A stretch of 27,522 bases of DNA from Pseudomonadota bacterium (GTDB lineage Bacteria > Pseudomonadota > Alphaproteobacteria > Acetobacterales > Acetobacteraceae). The notes below the pieces were generated by a model. It was not told where the DNA came from, made no database searches, and saw only the letters and a program-made list of their open reading frames with translations. The stretch lies in assembly GCA_021826485.1 (NCBI GenBank), contig JAKAZX010000005.1:1-27522 (forward strand), read 5' to 3'. How positions within the stretch are numbered: position 1 is the stretch's first letter; each line of letters begins with the position of its first letter. A program made the position numbers and the translations under genes. Of the stretch, positions 1 to 7,234 are shown piece after piece.

Positions 1-581
1 CGCTGGCAGAGGCCGGGCGGGTCGTGTCCGCCGACACGCGCAACGCCGGCACCATGGCGGCGGCGCTGGACGCCGGGGCGCGCATCATCAACGACGTCTC
101 CGCCCTGACGCACGACCCGGACGCCGCCGGGCTGATCGCCGCACGCCGCTGCCCGGTGGTGCTGATGCACATGCGCGGCACGCCTGCGACCATGTCGGGG
201 CTGGCCGAATACGGCGACGTGGCGGCCGATGTGGCGGGCGAGTTGGCGGCGCGGGTGGCGGCGGCGGAGCGGGCCGGCATCCGCCGTGACGCGATCGCCC
301 TCGATCCGGGGATCGGCTTCGCCAAGCGGGCGGCGCACAGCATCGCCCTGCTGTCGGCGCTGCCGCTGCTGCTGGGCCTGCGCTGCCGCATCCTGGTCGG
401 CGTGTCGCGCAAAGGATTCATCGGCACCCTGGCCGGCCCGGCGCCGCCGACGGCGCGGCTGGGCGGCTCGCTGGCGGCGGCGCTGGCGGCGCTGTCCTGC
501 GGCGCCACCATCCTGCGCGTTCACGATGTGGCGGAAACCGTCCAGGCGGTGCGAATCTGGCACGCCATCGCCTCGGCGTGA
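1..581 (+). CDS. folP: Dihydropteroate synthase, C-terminal part (5' end outside window)
   Basis: Condenses p-aminobenzoate with the pterin pyrophosphate to make dihydropteroate in cytosolic folate synthesis. The reading frame is already open at base 3 and continues from outside the window, so the N-terminal part of the TIM barrel is missing. The visible part carries the family's landmarks in order: a VSADTR strand, the pterin-binding INDVSAL segment, LMHMRGTP, DPGIGFAK, the GVSRKGFIG loop with the substrate-binding Ser-Arg-Lys, and the closing RVHDV motif with Arg-His. These are the expected conserved sites, so the enzyme looks intact over this region. glmM starts 73 nt downstream on the same strand; folP-glmM is a common bacterial pairing. 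Identity is very secure; only the true start cannot be seen. Confidence 0.95.
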   Translation, partial: LAEAGRVVSADTRNAGTMAAALDAGARIINDVSALTHDPDAAGLIAARRCPVVLMHMRGTPATMSGLAEYGDVAADVAGELAARVAAAERAGIRRDAIALDPGIGFAKRAAHSIALLSALPLLLGLRCRILVGVSRKGFIGTLAGPAPPTARLGGSLAAALAALSCGATILRVHDVAETVQAVRIWHAIASA

Positions 582-654
582 ACCTGACGCGCAATTCACT
601 GGCCGTAGACTTCGGAAACGTTCCATCTCCCGCCAGCCATCCACGGTTTCAAGA

Positions 655-2013
655 ATGACAACAAAACGACATCTGTTCGGCACCGACGGCATCCGCGGCA
701 CCGCCAATGCCGATCCGATGACTGCGGAAACCGCGCTGCGGCTGGGCCAGGCGGCCGGGCTCCTGTTCACCCGCGGCGCCCATCGCCATCGCGTGCTGAT
801 CGGCAAGGACACCAGGCTGTCCGGCTACATGCTGGAGCCGGCGCTGACCGCCGGCTTCATCGGCGCCGGGATGGACGTGGTGCTGGTCGGGCCGCTGCCG
901 ACGCCGGCCATCGCGATGCTGACGCGCAGCCTGCGCGCCGATCTCGGCGTGATGCTCTCGGCCAGCCACAACCCCTATCAGGACAACGGCATCAAGCTGT
1001 TCGGCCCGGACGGCTTCAAGCTGTCGGACGCGACGGAGGCGGAGATCGAGGCGCTGATGGCCTCCGACCTCTCGGGCAAGCTGGCGGCGCCGGGCAAGCT
1101 CGGCCGGGCGGCGCGGCTGGAGGATGCGGCCGGCCGCTATATCGAGGCGGCCAAGGCATCCTTCCCGCGCGGGCTGCGGCTGGACGGCCTGCGCATCGTG
1201 GTCGATTGCGCGCACGGCGCCGCCTATCGCGTCGCGCCCACCGTGCTGTGGGAACTGGGGGCCGACGTGATCCCGCTGGGCGTCGCCCCGGACGGCTTCA
1301 ACATCAACCGCGAGTGCGGGTCCACCGCGCCGGACGCGATGCGGGCCGAGGTGCGGCGGCAGGGCGCGCATCTGGGCCTCGCGCTCGACGGCGATGCCGA
1401 CCGCCTGATCCTGTGCGACGAGACCGGCGCGGTGATCGACGGCGACCAGATCCTGGCGCTGATCGCCCGCACCTGGCGGGAGACCGGGCGGCTGGCGGGC
1501 GGCGCGGCGGTGGCCACCGTGATGTCGAATCTGGGGCTGGAGCGGTTCCTGGCCGGCCAGGGGATCACGCTGCACCGCACCCAGGTCGGCGACCGCTACG
1601 TGGCGGAGAAGATGCGCGCGATCGGCGCCAATGTCGGTGGCGAGCAGTCCGGCCACATGATCCTGTCCGACTATGCCACCACCGGCGACGGGCTGCTGGC
1701 GGCCTTGCAGGTGCTCGCCGTGCTGGTCGAGCAGGGAAAGCCGGCGAGCGAGGCGATGCGCCTGTTCGCCCCGCTGCCGCAACTGCTGCGCAGCGTGCGC
1801 TACCGCGGCGCCTCCCCGCTCGCATCCCCCGCCGTGCGCGCGGCGATCGCGGAGGCGGAGGCGAGCCTCGCCGGCGCCGGGCGGCTGGTGATCCGGCCGA
1901 GCGGCACCGAACCCGTGGTGCGGGTGATGGCCGAGGGCGAGGATGCGGCCCAGGTGGAGCGGCTGGTGGAGATGCTCTGCACCCGCATCGCCGAGGCGGC
2001 GGACGCCGCCTGA
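655..2013 (+). CDS. glmM: Phosphoglucosamine mutase GlmM
   Basis: Converts glucosamine-6-phosphate to glucosamine-1-phosphate, the precursor of UDP-GlcNAc for peptidoglycan and LPS. The 452-residue protein has the standard length. It opens with the typical LFGTDGIRG segment (residues 7-15), has the active-site SASHNP loop (102-107, with Ser104 the expected phosphoserine), the metal-binding DGDADR loop (Asp245, Asp247, Asp249) and the C-terminal phosphate-binding RPSGTEPVVRV motif. The frame is open further upstream to 229, but that stretch is out-of-frame folP sequence; the ATG at 655, directly before the conserved N-terminus, is the believable start, although its Shine-Dalgarno is weak. The stop overlaps the thiD start by one base, suggesting translational coupling. 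Confidence 0.97.
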   Translation: MTTKRHLFGTDGIRGTANADPMTAETALRLGQAAGLLFTRGAHRHRVLIGKDTRLSGYMLEPALTAGFIGAGMDVVLVGPLPTPAIAMLTRSLRADLGVMLSASHNPYQDNGIKLFGPDGFKLSDATEAEIEALMASDLSGKLAAPGKLGRAARLEDAAGRYIEAAKASFPRGLRLDGLRIVVDCAHGAAYRVAPTVLWELGADVIPLGVAPDGFNINRECGSTAPDAMRAEVRRQGAHLGLALDGDADRLILCDETGAVIDGDQILALIARTWRETGRLAGGAAVATVMSNLGLERFLAGQGITLHRTQVGDRYVAEKMRAIGANVGGEQSGHMILSDYATTGDGLLAALQVLAVLVEQGKPASEAMRLFAPLPQLLRSVRYRGASPLASPAVRAAIAEAEASLAGAGRLVIRPSGTEPVVRVMAEGEDAAQVERLVEMLCTRIAEAADAA

Positions 2014-2843
2014 TGCGCGGCCGGGTGCTGGTGGTCGCCGGGTCCGATTCCGGGGGCGGGGCCGGCATCCAGGCGGATATCCGCACCATCACGGCGCTCG
2101 GCGGCTATGCGATGACGGCGGTGACGGCGCTGACCGCGCAGGACACGCGCGGCGTGCATGGCGTGCTCCCGGTGCCGCCCGGCTTCGTTGCCCAACAGAT
2201 GCGCGTGGTGCTCGACGATCTCGGGGCCGATGCGGTCAAGACCGGCATGCTCGGCGATGCCGCGCGGATCGAGGCGGTGGCGGAGGTGCTGGCGGCGCGG
2301 CCGGCCCGGCTGCCGCTGGTGCTCGACCCGGTGATGGTCGCCAAGGGTGGGACGGCGCTGCTGGCGGAGGCGGCACTGGCGGCGCTGACGCGGGATCTGC
2401 TGCCGCTGGCAACCCTGCTGACCCCCAATGCCCCCGAGGCGGCGGCGCTGGCCGGACTGCCGGTCCAGAGCACGGCGGACATGCAGCGGGCGGCAGACCG
2501 GCTGCGCCGGCTGGGCGTGCCGGCGGTGCTGCTGAAGGGCGGGCACCTACCGGGGGCGGAGGTCGCGGACCTGCTGGCGACCGGGCAGGGGGAAACATGG
2601 CTGCGCGCGCCGCGCATCGCGACGCGCCATACCCACGGCACCGGCTGCACGCTGGCCAGCGCGATCGCCGCCGGCCTCGCCCAGGCGATGGCGCTGGAGG
2701 CGGCGGTGCGCCGTGCCCATGCCTATGTTCAGGCGGCCATCACCGCCGCGCCGGGCTTCGGCGCCGGCCACGGGCCGCTCGGCCTCGGCGTCACGGCGTG
2801 CGGCAGCACCACGGCCACAGCGGCAGCAGCACCGCGAGCATGA
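2013..2843 (+). CDS. thiD: Hydroxymethylpyrimidine/phosphomethylpyrimidine kinase ThiD
   Basis: Phosphorylates HMP and HMP-phosphate in thiamine synthesis (ribokinase-like fold). The 276-residue protein shows the N-terminal VVAGSDSGGGAGIQAD motif (residues 7-22), VKTGML (75-80), VLDPVMVAKGG (103-113), TPNAPEA (137-143) and the ATP/anion-hole loop HGTGCTLASAIA (208-219, with Cys212). It starts in the TGATG junction with glmM, so the two are probably co-transcribed. ThiD proteins usually end shortly after a GHGPL-type motif, seen here at 252-256; the last 20 or so residues are Ala/Thr-rich and form an apparent extension. That extension lies opposite a possible leftward small ORF (2791-2934), so it may be a poorly constrained read-through tail. 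Confidence 0.94.
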   Translation: MRGRVLVVAGSDSGGGAGIQADIRTITALGGYAMTAVTALTAQDTRGVHGVLPVPPGFVAQQMRVVLDDLGADAVKTGMLGDAARIEAVAEVLAARPARLPLVLDPVMVAKGGTALLAEAALAALTRDLLPLATLLTPNAPEAAALAGLPVQSTADMQRAADRLRRLGVPAVLLKGGHLPGAEVADLLATGQGETWLRAPRIATRHTHGTGCTLASAIAAGLAQAMALEAAVRRAHAYVQAAITAAPGFGAGHGPLGLGVTACGSTTATAAAAPRA

Positions 2844-2934
2844 GCACGCCGACCGCCGCCGCGGCGAGCATCAGCAGCACCCGCCGTTCCTGCGCATGCA
2901 GCGACGGGTCGCGGTCCTGTCGGGTCTGCCGCAT
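2791..2934 (-). CDS. Possible 47-residue single-pass membrane peptide
   Basis: Small leftward ORF in the gap between thiD and fucU, overlapping the last 53 bases of thiD tail-to-tail. The product has a charged N-terminus (MRQTRQDRDPSLHAQERR) followed by one strong hydrophobic helix at about residues 19-42 ending in Pro-Leu-Trp-Pro-Trp, and a short CCRTP tail. Codon third positions are nearly all G or C, as in the neighbouring real genes, and a GGGGG run lies six bases before the ATG. The frame stays open further upstream but that part looks random. No family recognised. It could be a chance frame in GC-rich DNA; the clean topology (charged head, then one helix) argues mildly for a real gene. 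Confidence 0.42.
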   Translation of the reverse strand: MRQTRQDRDPSLHAQERRVLLMLAAAAVGVLMLAVLLPLWPWCCRTP

Positions 2935-3019
2935 GGGATGCCCCCGCAGTTGCGCGATGCAGGATGGCGGGCGAAGGTGAACCGGCGGTTGCCACGCCGC
3001 CGCCAACAGGGAGGACGCC

Positions 3020-3451
3020 ATGCTCATCGGGCTCGACCCGCTGCTGACCGCCGATCTGCTGCACACGCTCGCCGCGATGGGACACGGCGATACGATCGTG
3101 CTGGTCGATGCCAACTATCCCGCCACGCGCGGCCGGCGGCTGCATGAGCTGGCCGGCGCGGACATCGTGCGCTCCCTGCGCGCCGTGCTGTCGCTGCTGC
3201 CGCTCGACAGCTTCGTGCCGGAACCCGCATTCGTGATGCAGGTGGTGGGCGACCCGACGGCCGAGCCGCCGGTGTTCGCGGAAATGAACAAGGCGCTGGC
3301 CGATCATGGCCACCGGAAAGCGGCGACGATGGAACGGCACGCCTTCTACGCCGCGGCCGAGCAGGCGTACGCGATCGTGCGTACCGGTGAGCGCCGGTTC
3401 TACGGCAACATCCTGCTCACCAAGGGTGTGATCCCGCCGGAGAACACATGA
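3020..3451 (+). CDS. fucU: RbsD/FucU family sugar mutarotase (L-fucose mutarotase type)
   Basis: Interconverts alpha and beta anomers of free sugars; FucU members act on L-fucose. The 143-residue protein is normal length (E. coli FucU is about 140) and has the FucU-type signature: MLIGLDPLLTADLLHTLAAM followed by GHGD (His22, Asp24) and VDANYPA (29-35), which differs from the RbsD version (GHTD..DAGLPIP). The C-terminal tyrosine/His-rich segment with FYGNILLTKGV also fits. A strong GGGAGG Shine-Dalgarno sits just before the ATG. The stop overlaps the next start as ATGA, coupling it to an aldo/keto reductase of the fucose/threo-aldose dehydrogenase group. The pairing suggests oxidation of a free deoxysugar after anomer equilibration; the exact substrate is not determined. 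Confidence 0.86.
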   Translation: MLIGLDPLLTADLLHTLAAMGHGDTIVLVDANYPATRGRRLHELAGADIVRSLRAVLSLLPLDSFVPEPAFVMQVVGDPTAEPPVFAEMNKALADHGHRKAATMERHAFYAAAEQAYAIVRTGERRFYGNILLTKGVIPPENT

Positions 3452-4437
3452 ACGCCACGACCCGTTTCGTCCCGCACGGCCCGCTCGGCATGGGCGGTGC
3501 GCCGCTCGGCAACCTGTTCGCGCGCATTCCCGACGAGACCGCCGCGGCCGCGATCGCCGCGGCCTGGGATGCCGATATCCGGCATTTCGACACCGCCCCG
3601 CATTACGGCGCCGGCCTGTCCGAGCACCGGATGGGCGCGATGCTGCGCCACTACCCGCGCGACGAGTTCACGCTGTCCACCAAGGTCGGACGGCTGCTGG
3701 ACCCGGTGCCGGACGTACCGGACATCGACGAGGGGTTCGAGGGCGGCCTGAGTTTCCGCCGCCGGCTGGACTACAGCCATGACGGCACGCTGCGCTCGAT
3801 CGAGCACAGCCTGCAACGCCTCGGCCTGCCGCGCATCGACATCGTCTATATCCATGACTGCGCGCCGGACTGGCTCGGCCAGTCCTGGCGCGAGCAGTTC
3901 GACATCGCCATGACCGGCGCCGCCCGCGCCCTGACCCGGCTGCGGGAGGAGGGGGTGATCCGCGCCTGGGGCCTGGGCGTGAACGTCGCCGAACCCTGCG
4001 TGCTGGCGCTGGAGCGCGCCGACCCCGACCTGTTCCTGATCGCCGGCCGCTACACGCTGCTGGATCAGGCGGCGCTGGCCGATCTGCTGCCCGCCTGCGC
4101 GCAGCGCGACGTGCATGTGGTGGTCGGCGGGCCGTACAACTCCGGCCTGCTGGCTGGCGGCACGACCTTCAACTATGAGGCGGCGCCGCCGGGGATGCTG
4201 GCGCGGGCGCGGGCGATCGGCGCGGTATGCGCGCGGCACGGGGTCGATCTGAAGGCGGCGGCGCTGCAATTCTGCGCGGCCCATCCGGTGGTCGCAGCGG
4301 TGATTCCCGGCCCCCGCACGCCCGAGGAAGTGCGCCAGAACGCCGCCGCGATGGCCCAGCCGATCCCGCCCGCCCTGTGGCGCGACCTGAAATCCGCCGG
4401 CCTGCTGCCCGCCGACGTGCCGACGCCGGAGGATTAG
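3448..4437 (+). CDS. Aldo/keto reductase, L-fucose / D-threo-aldose 1-dehydrogenase-like
   Basis: NAD(P)-dependent oxidoreductase with a TIM-barrel fold, 329 residues. The four AKR catalytic residues are all visible: Asp48 and Tyr53 in the HFDTAPHYG stretch, Lys79 in STKVGR, and His136 in VYIHDC. The STKVGR-LLDP stretch and the HFDTAPHYGAGLSE pattern are typical of the subgroup containing D-threo-aldose 1-dehydrogenase, L-fucose dehydrogenase and pyridoxal 4-dehydrogenase. A C-terminal VIPGPRTPEEVRQN cofactor-phosphate-binding segment is present. Translationally coupled (ATGA) to the FucU-type mutarotase, which supports a sugar such as L-fucose as substrate, giving a lactone. Other genes of a fucose pathway (lactonase, dehydratase, aldolase, transporter) are not in the window, so substrate assignment remains an inference. 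Confidence 0.86.
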   Translation: MNATTRFVPHGPLGMGGAPLGNLFARIPDETAAAAIAAAWDADIRHFDTAPHYGAGLSEHRMGAMLRHYPRDEFTLSTKVGRLLDPVPDVPDIDEGFEGGLSFRRRLDYSHDGTLRSIEHSLQRLGLPRIDIVYIHDCAPDWLGQSWREQFDIAMTGAARALTRLREEGVIRAWGLGVNVAEPCVLALERADPDLFLIAGRYTLLDQAALADLLPACAQRDVHVVVGGPYNSGLLAGGTTFNYEAAPPGMLARARAIGAVCARHGVDLKAAALQFCAAHPVVAAVIPGPRTPEEVRQNAAAMAQPIPPALWRDLKSAGLLPADVPTPED

Positions 4438-4481
4438 GGCCGGTCTTGCGCCGCTGTGGGGGCGACGACATTTCTTGCCCC

Positions 4482-5486
4482 ATGCAGCAATACTCCTTCG
4501 ACCGGCCGCTGCCGGAAACCCTGCCGCCACCGCCGGGCGGCCTCCTGCTGGGGGCGCTGGACGGCGGCGATCCGGCCGCGATCGCCGCGGCCGACCATGC
4601 GGCGCGGCACTGGCAGTGGCCGCAGCCCGGCCCCCTGGCGCCCGGCAGCGCCGCGCACCGGCAGGCCGCCGCGGCGATGTTCCGCGAGACCTTCAACCCG
4701 TACAAGCCCTCCATCATCGCCTGGCCGCATCTGTCGCCCGACGCGCGGGACCGGCTGACCGGCCTGCCGATCTGGGACATCGCGGTGCAGACCGAGGGCA
4801 AGGCGCGGCTGCGCATGCTGGCCTATGCCCAGGCCCAGCCCGACCCCGACTGGCGCGCGGCGATCGAGCAGAACGGGTGGGAGGAGTGGCGGCACAAGCA
4901 GGTGCTCTCCGACCTTGTCGCCGCCTACGGCATCGCGCTGGCGCCGGAACCGCCCTATCCGCCGCCGCGCGATACCGAATGGGCCTATCTGGTCACCGGA
5001 TTTTCCGAGTGCATCGACAGTTTCTTCGCCTTCGGCCTGTTCGAACTGGCGAAGCGATCCGGCTACTTCCCGGCCGAACTGGTCGATACGTTCGAGCCGG
5101 TGATCCAGGAGGAGACGCGGCACATCCTGCTGTTCGCCAACTGGCTGGCCGCGCACCGGGCGCGTCTGCCGCTGCATCGGCGGGTGTGGTTCGAAATGCG
5201 GGTCGCCGCGGTCTGGGCGTTCCTGATCTGGGAACGCATCGGCATCGCCCGCGGCATGGACGACGGCAAGCCGGCCGCCAAGCAGGACAACAGCTTCACG
5301 CTGACCGGCAGCGCCGCGGTGTCGGATGCCGATGTCAGCCCGGGCGAGCTGATGGCGATCTGCCTTGCCGAGAACACCCGCCGCTTCGCCGGCTATGATG
5401 CGCGGCTGCGCCGCCCGACCACCACACCGGCGCTGGCGCGGCTGGCGCTACGCTTCCTGCGCCGGCGCGCGCCACGCCCAGCGTAG
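4482..5486 (+). CDS. Ferritin-like diiron-domain protein of unknown function
   Basis: 334 residues. Four helices carry the ligand pattern of a ferritin-like diiron centre: Glu105 (QTEGKARLRM), Glu135-x-x-His138 (EEWRHK), Glu176 (FSECIDSFF) and Glu211-x-x-His214 (EETRHILL), i.e. E, ExxH, E, ExxH. A long Pro-rich N-terminus (1-60) precedes it and an Arg-rich tail follows. What it oxidises or binds is not evident. The frame is open upstream into the aldo/keto reductase gene, but the ATG at 4482 is the first Met after that gene's stop (44 nt away); it has no clear Shine-Dalgarno, so the start is tentative. The 3' end overlaps the convergent epimerase gene by 39 nt. It may form a transcription unit with fucU and the reductase. 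Confidence 0.75.
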   Translation: MQQYSFDRPLPETLPPPPGGLLLGALDGGDPAAIAAADHAARHWQWPQPGPLAPGSAAHRQAAAAMFRETFNPYKPSIIAWPHLSPDARDRLTGLPIWDIAVQTEGKARLRMLAYAQAQPDPDWRAAIEQNGWEEWRHKQVLSDLVAAYGIALAPEPPYPPPRDTEWAYLVTGFSECIDSFFAFGLFELAKRSGYFPAELVDTFEPVIQEETRHILLFANWLAAHRARLPLHRRVWFEMRVAAVWAFLIWERIGIARGMDDGKPAAKQDNSFTLTGSAAVSDADVSPGELMAICLAENTRRFAGYDARLRRPTTTPALARLALRFLRRRAPRPA

Positions 5487-6518
5487 ATCCGGGGATAGCA
5501 GGCCGCGTTCCATCATCGCGGCGACGGTGTTCAGCCGGATCAGGCGCGGGGAGCGGCGGAAATCCGCATCGGCGAAACCGATCTCGCGCAGCCCCGCGAC
5601 CAGCCCGGCGATCGAGGCGGTGAGATCGACGCGCGGCTGATGCGCCGGCGCAAGCTGGCGGAACAGCGAGAAATCCACCCGGTAGGACCGCGCGTCCGGT
5701 GGCGCATCGGTGTTGATCGAGACCGTCGCCCCCGGCACCGATGCCGCCACCGCCTGCGCCAGATCGCGCACCTGATGATTGCGGTCGTCCGAGCCGACAT
5801 TGACCACCAGCATGCGGCCGCCTTGGGCTTCATCGCGCGTCGCCGCCCATTCGATCGCGCGCGCCATGTCGGCGACATCGATCAGCGGGCGCCAGGGTGT
5901 GCCGTCCGACAGCACGCTGATCCGGCCGGCGGTGAGCGCGCAGGCGACGAAATCGTTCAGCACGAGATCGAGCCGCAGCCGGGCGGAGAAGCCGCAGGCG
6001 GTGGCGAAGCGCAGGCAGGTGACCGTCATGCGGTCATCCTGCATCTGCCGCAGCCCGTCCTCGGTCGCCACTTTCGAGCGCGCATAGGCGGTCAGCGGCC
6101 CGACCGCGTCGCTTTCCCGCCGCGCGCCGGCATCGGCGAGACCGTAGACGCTGCAACTGGAGGCGAAGACGAAGTTCCGCACGCCCGCGGCGCGGGCGGC
6201 CTCGGCGAGCCGCAGGCTGGCGCCGCGATTGATCGCATCGGTGATCGTGGCGAAGCGGTTGCCGATCGGATCGTTGGAGATCGCCGCCAGATGCACGACC
6301 GCATCGCAGCCGGCGAGGTCGGCCGCCGTCACGTCGCGCACGTCGCCGAAGCGCTGCGCATCGAGCAGCGCTTCCGGCGCCGGGCCGGTGGTGGTGACCG
6401 CGGCGGAGAACAGGCCGGTGTCGAGGCCGATGAGTTCGGCGCCGGGATGACGCTCGCGCAGATGCGAAACGACGGCCGGGCCGACATAGCCCATGTTGCC
6501 GGTGATCAGGATGCGCAT
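5448..6518 (-). CDS. NAD-dependent epimerase/dehydratase (extended SDR), sugar-nucleotide type
   Basis: 356 residues with a Rossmann N-terminus GNMGYVG (Gly7, Gly10, Gly13), VVHLAAISNDP (74-84), SSCSVYG (120-126) and the catalytic Tyr145-x3-Lys149 (YARSK) with Ser123. This is the pattern of UDP-glucose 4-epimerase-like and NDP-sugar reductases. The Thr-Asp-Glu triad that marks 4,6-dehydratases at the SSxxVYG position is not present, so it is more likely an epimerase or 4-ketoreductase. It probably acts on the nucleotide sugar made by the cytidylyltransferase-like enzyme at 9721-10557. Its start is only 17 nt from the start of the divergent SDR gene, with a GAGGG ribosome-binding sequence inside that gap. 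Its 3' end overlaps the convergent ferritin-like gene by 39 nt. Confidence 0.86.
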   Translation of the reverse strand: MRILITGNMGYVGPAVVSHLRERHPGAELIGLDTGLFSAAVTTTGPAPEALLDAQRFGDVRDVTAADLAGCDAVVHLAAISNDPIGNRFATITDAINRGASLRLAEAARAAGVRNFVFASSCSVYGLADAGARRESDAVGPLTAYARSKVATEDGLRQMQDDRMTVTCLRFATACGFSARLRLDLVLNDFVACALTAGRISVLSDGTPWRPLIDVADMARAIEWAATRDEAQGGRMLVVNVGSDDRNHQVRDLAQAVAASVPGATVSINTDAPPDARSYRVDFSLFRQLAPAHQPRVDLTASIAGLVAGLREIGFADADFRRSPRLIRLNTVAAMMERGLLSPDLRWAWRAPAQEA

Positions 6519-6535
6519 GGCAGGAGCCCTCAGGA
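6519..6535. promoter_or_regulatory. 17-nt divergent start region with ribosome-binding sites on both strands
   Basis: The whole space between the divergent starts at 6518 (-) and 6536 (+). It reads GGCAGGAGCCCTCAGGA. On + it supplies AGGAG nine bases before the ATG; on - the CCCTC supplies GAGGG about nine bases before the other ATG. There is no room for promoters, which must lie inside the opposite coding regions. Confidence 0.6.
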
Positions 6536-7234
6536 ATGCTGAAGCCGGGCGGGTCGGCGATCGTCACCGGCGCGGGCAGCGGCATCGGCCGCGCCATCGC
6601 GCACGCGCTGGCGCAGCATGGCACGCGGGTGACGCTGGTCGGCCGCGATGCGGCGCGGCTGCGCGCGGCAGCCCCGCCGGACGCGGCCATCCTGGCCGCC
6701 GACGTCACCGAGGCGGGCGGGCGCGCGCGCATCGCCGGTGCCGCCGGAACCGCGCTCGATGTCCTGGTGCACAGCGCCGGCGCATACCGGCGCGATGCGG
6801 TGGCGGCGCTGGACGAAGCAGCCTGGCAAGACATGGCGGCCGTCAACCTGCATGGTCCACTCCTTTTGACCTCGGCATGTCTTAACCAATTGCGTGCGGC
6901 GCGTGGTCAGGTGGTGTTCATCAACTCATCGGCAGCATGGCAGCCGGCGGGCGCGGGGATGGCCGCCTATGCCGGAACCAAGGCGGCGCTGCGTGCGGCG
7001 ACCGACGCGCTGCGCGCCGAGGTGAACGGGGACGGCGTGCGCGTGCTCAGCATCTTTCCCGGCCGCACCGCGACACCGATGCAGGCGGCGATCCTGGCCG
7101 CCGAGCAGCGCACCGCGCCCGCGGGAACGCTGCTGGCGCCCGAAGATATCGCGGCGATGGTGCTGGCGGCGCTGATGCTGCCGGACACGGCGGAAGTGAC
7201 CGACATCGTCATGCGCCCGATGCGCAAGCTGTGA
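6536..7234 (+). CDS. Short-chain dehydrogenase/reductase (classical SDR)
   Basis: 232 residues with all classical SDR landmarks: TGAGSGIG cofactor loop (11-18), HSAG (79-82, replacing NNAG), Asn104, catalytic Ser131/Ser132 in INSSAA, Tyr145 and Lys149 in YAGTK, then SIFPGRTATPM. An Asp/Arg at the end of beta-2 (VGRDAARL) hints at NADP preference. The start is fixed by the cofactor loop beginning at residue 11. The substrate is unknown; its position between sugar-nucleotide genes suggests a keto-sugar reductase or a step on a glycan or its aglycone. It stands alone on + between two leftward genes, 17 nt from one start and overlapping the other gene's 3' end by 26 nt. Confidence 0.86.
   Translation: MLKPGGSAIVTGAGSGIGRAIAHALAQHGTRVTLVGRDAARLRAAAPPDAAILAADVTEAGGRARIAGAAGTALDVLVHSAGAYRRDAVAALDEAAWQDMAAVNLHGPLLLTSACLNQLRAARGQVVFINSSAAWQPAGAGMAAYAGTKAALRAATDALRAEVNGDGVRVLSIFPGRTATPMQAAILAAEQRTAPAGTLLAPEDIAAMVLAALMLPDTAEVTDIVMRPMRKL

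Noticed and set aside
5448..6518. CDP-glucose 4,6-dehydratase as partner of the cytidylyltransferase
   Set aside because: The SSxxVYG region lacks the Thr-Asp-Glu arrangement expected of 4,6-dehydratases; it fits an epimerase or ketoreductase.
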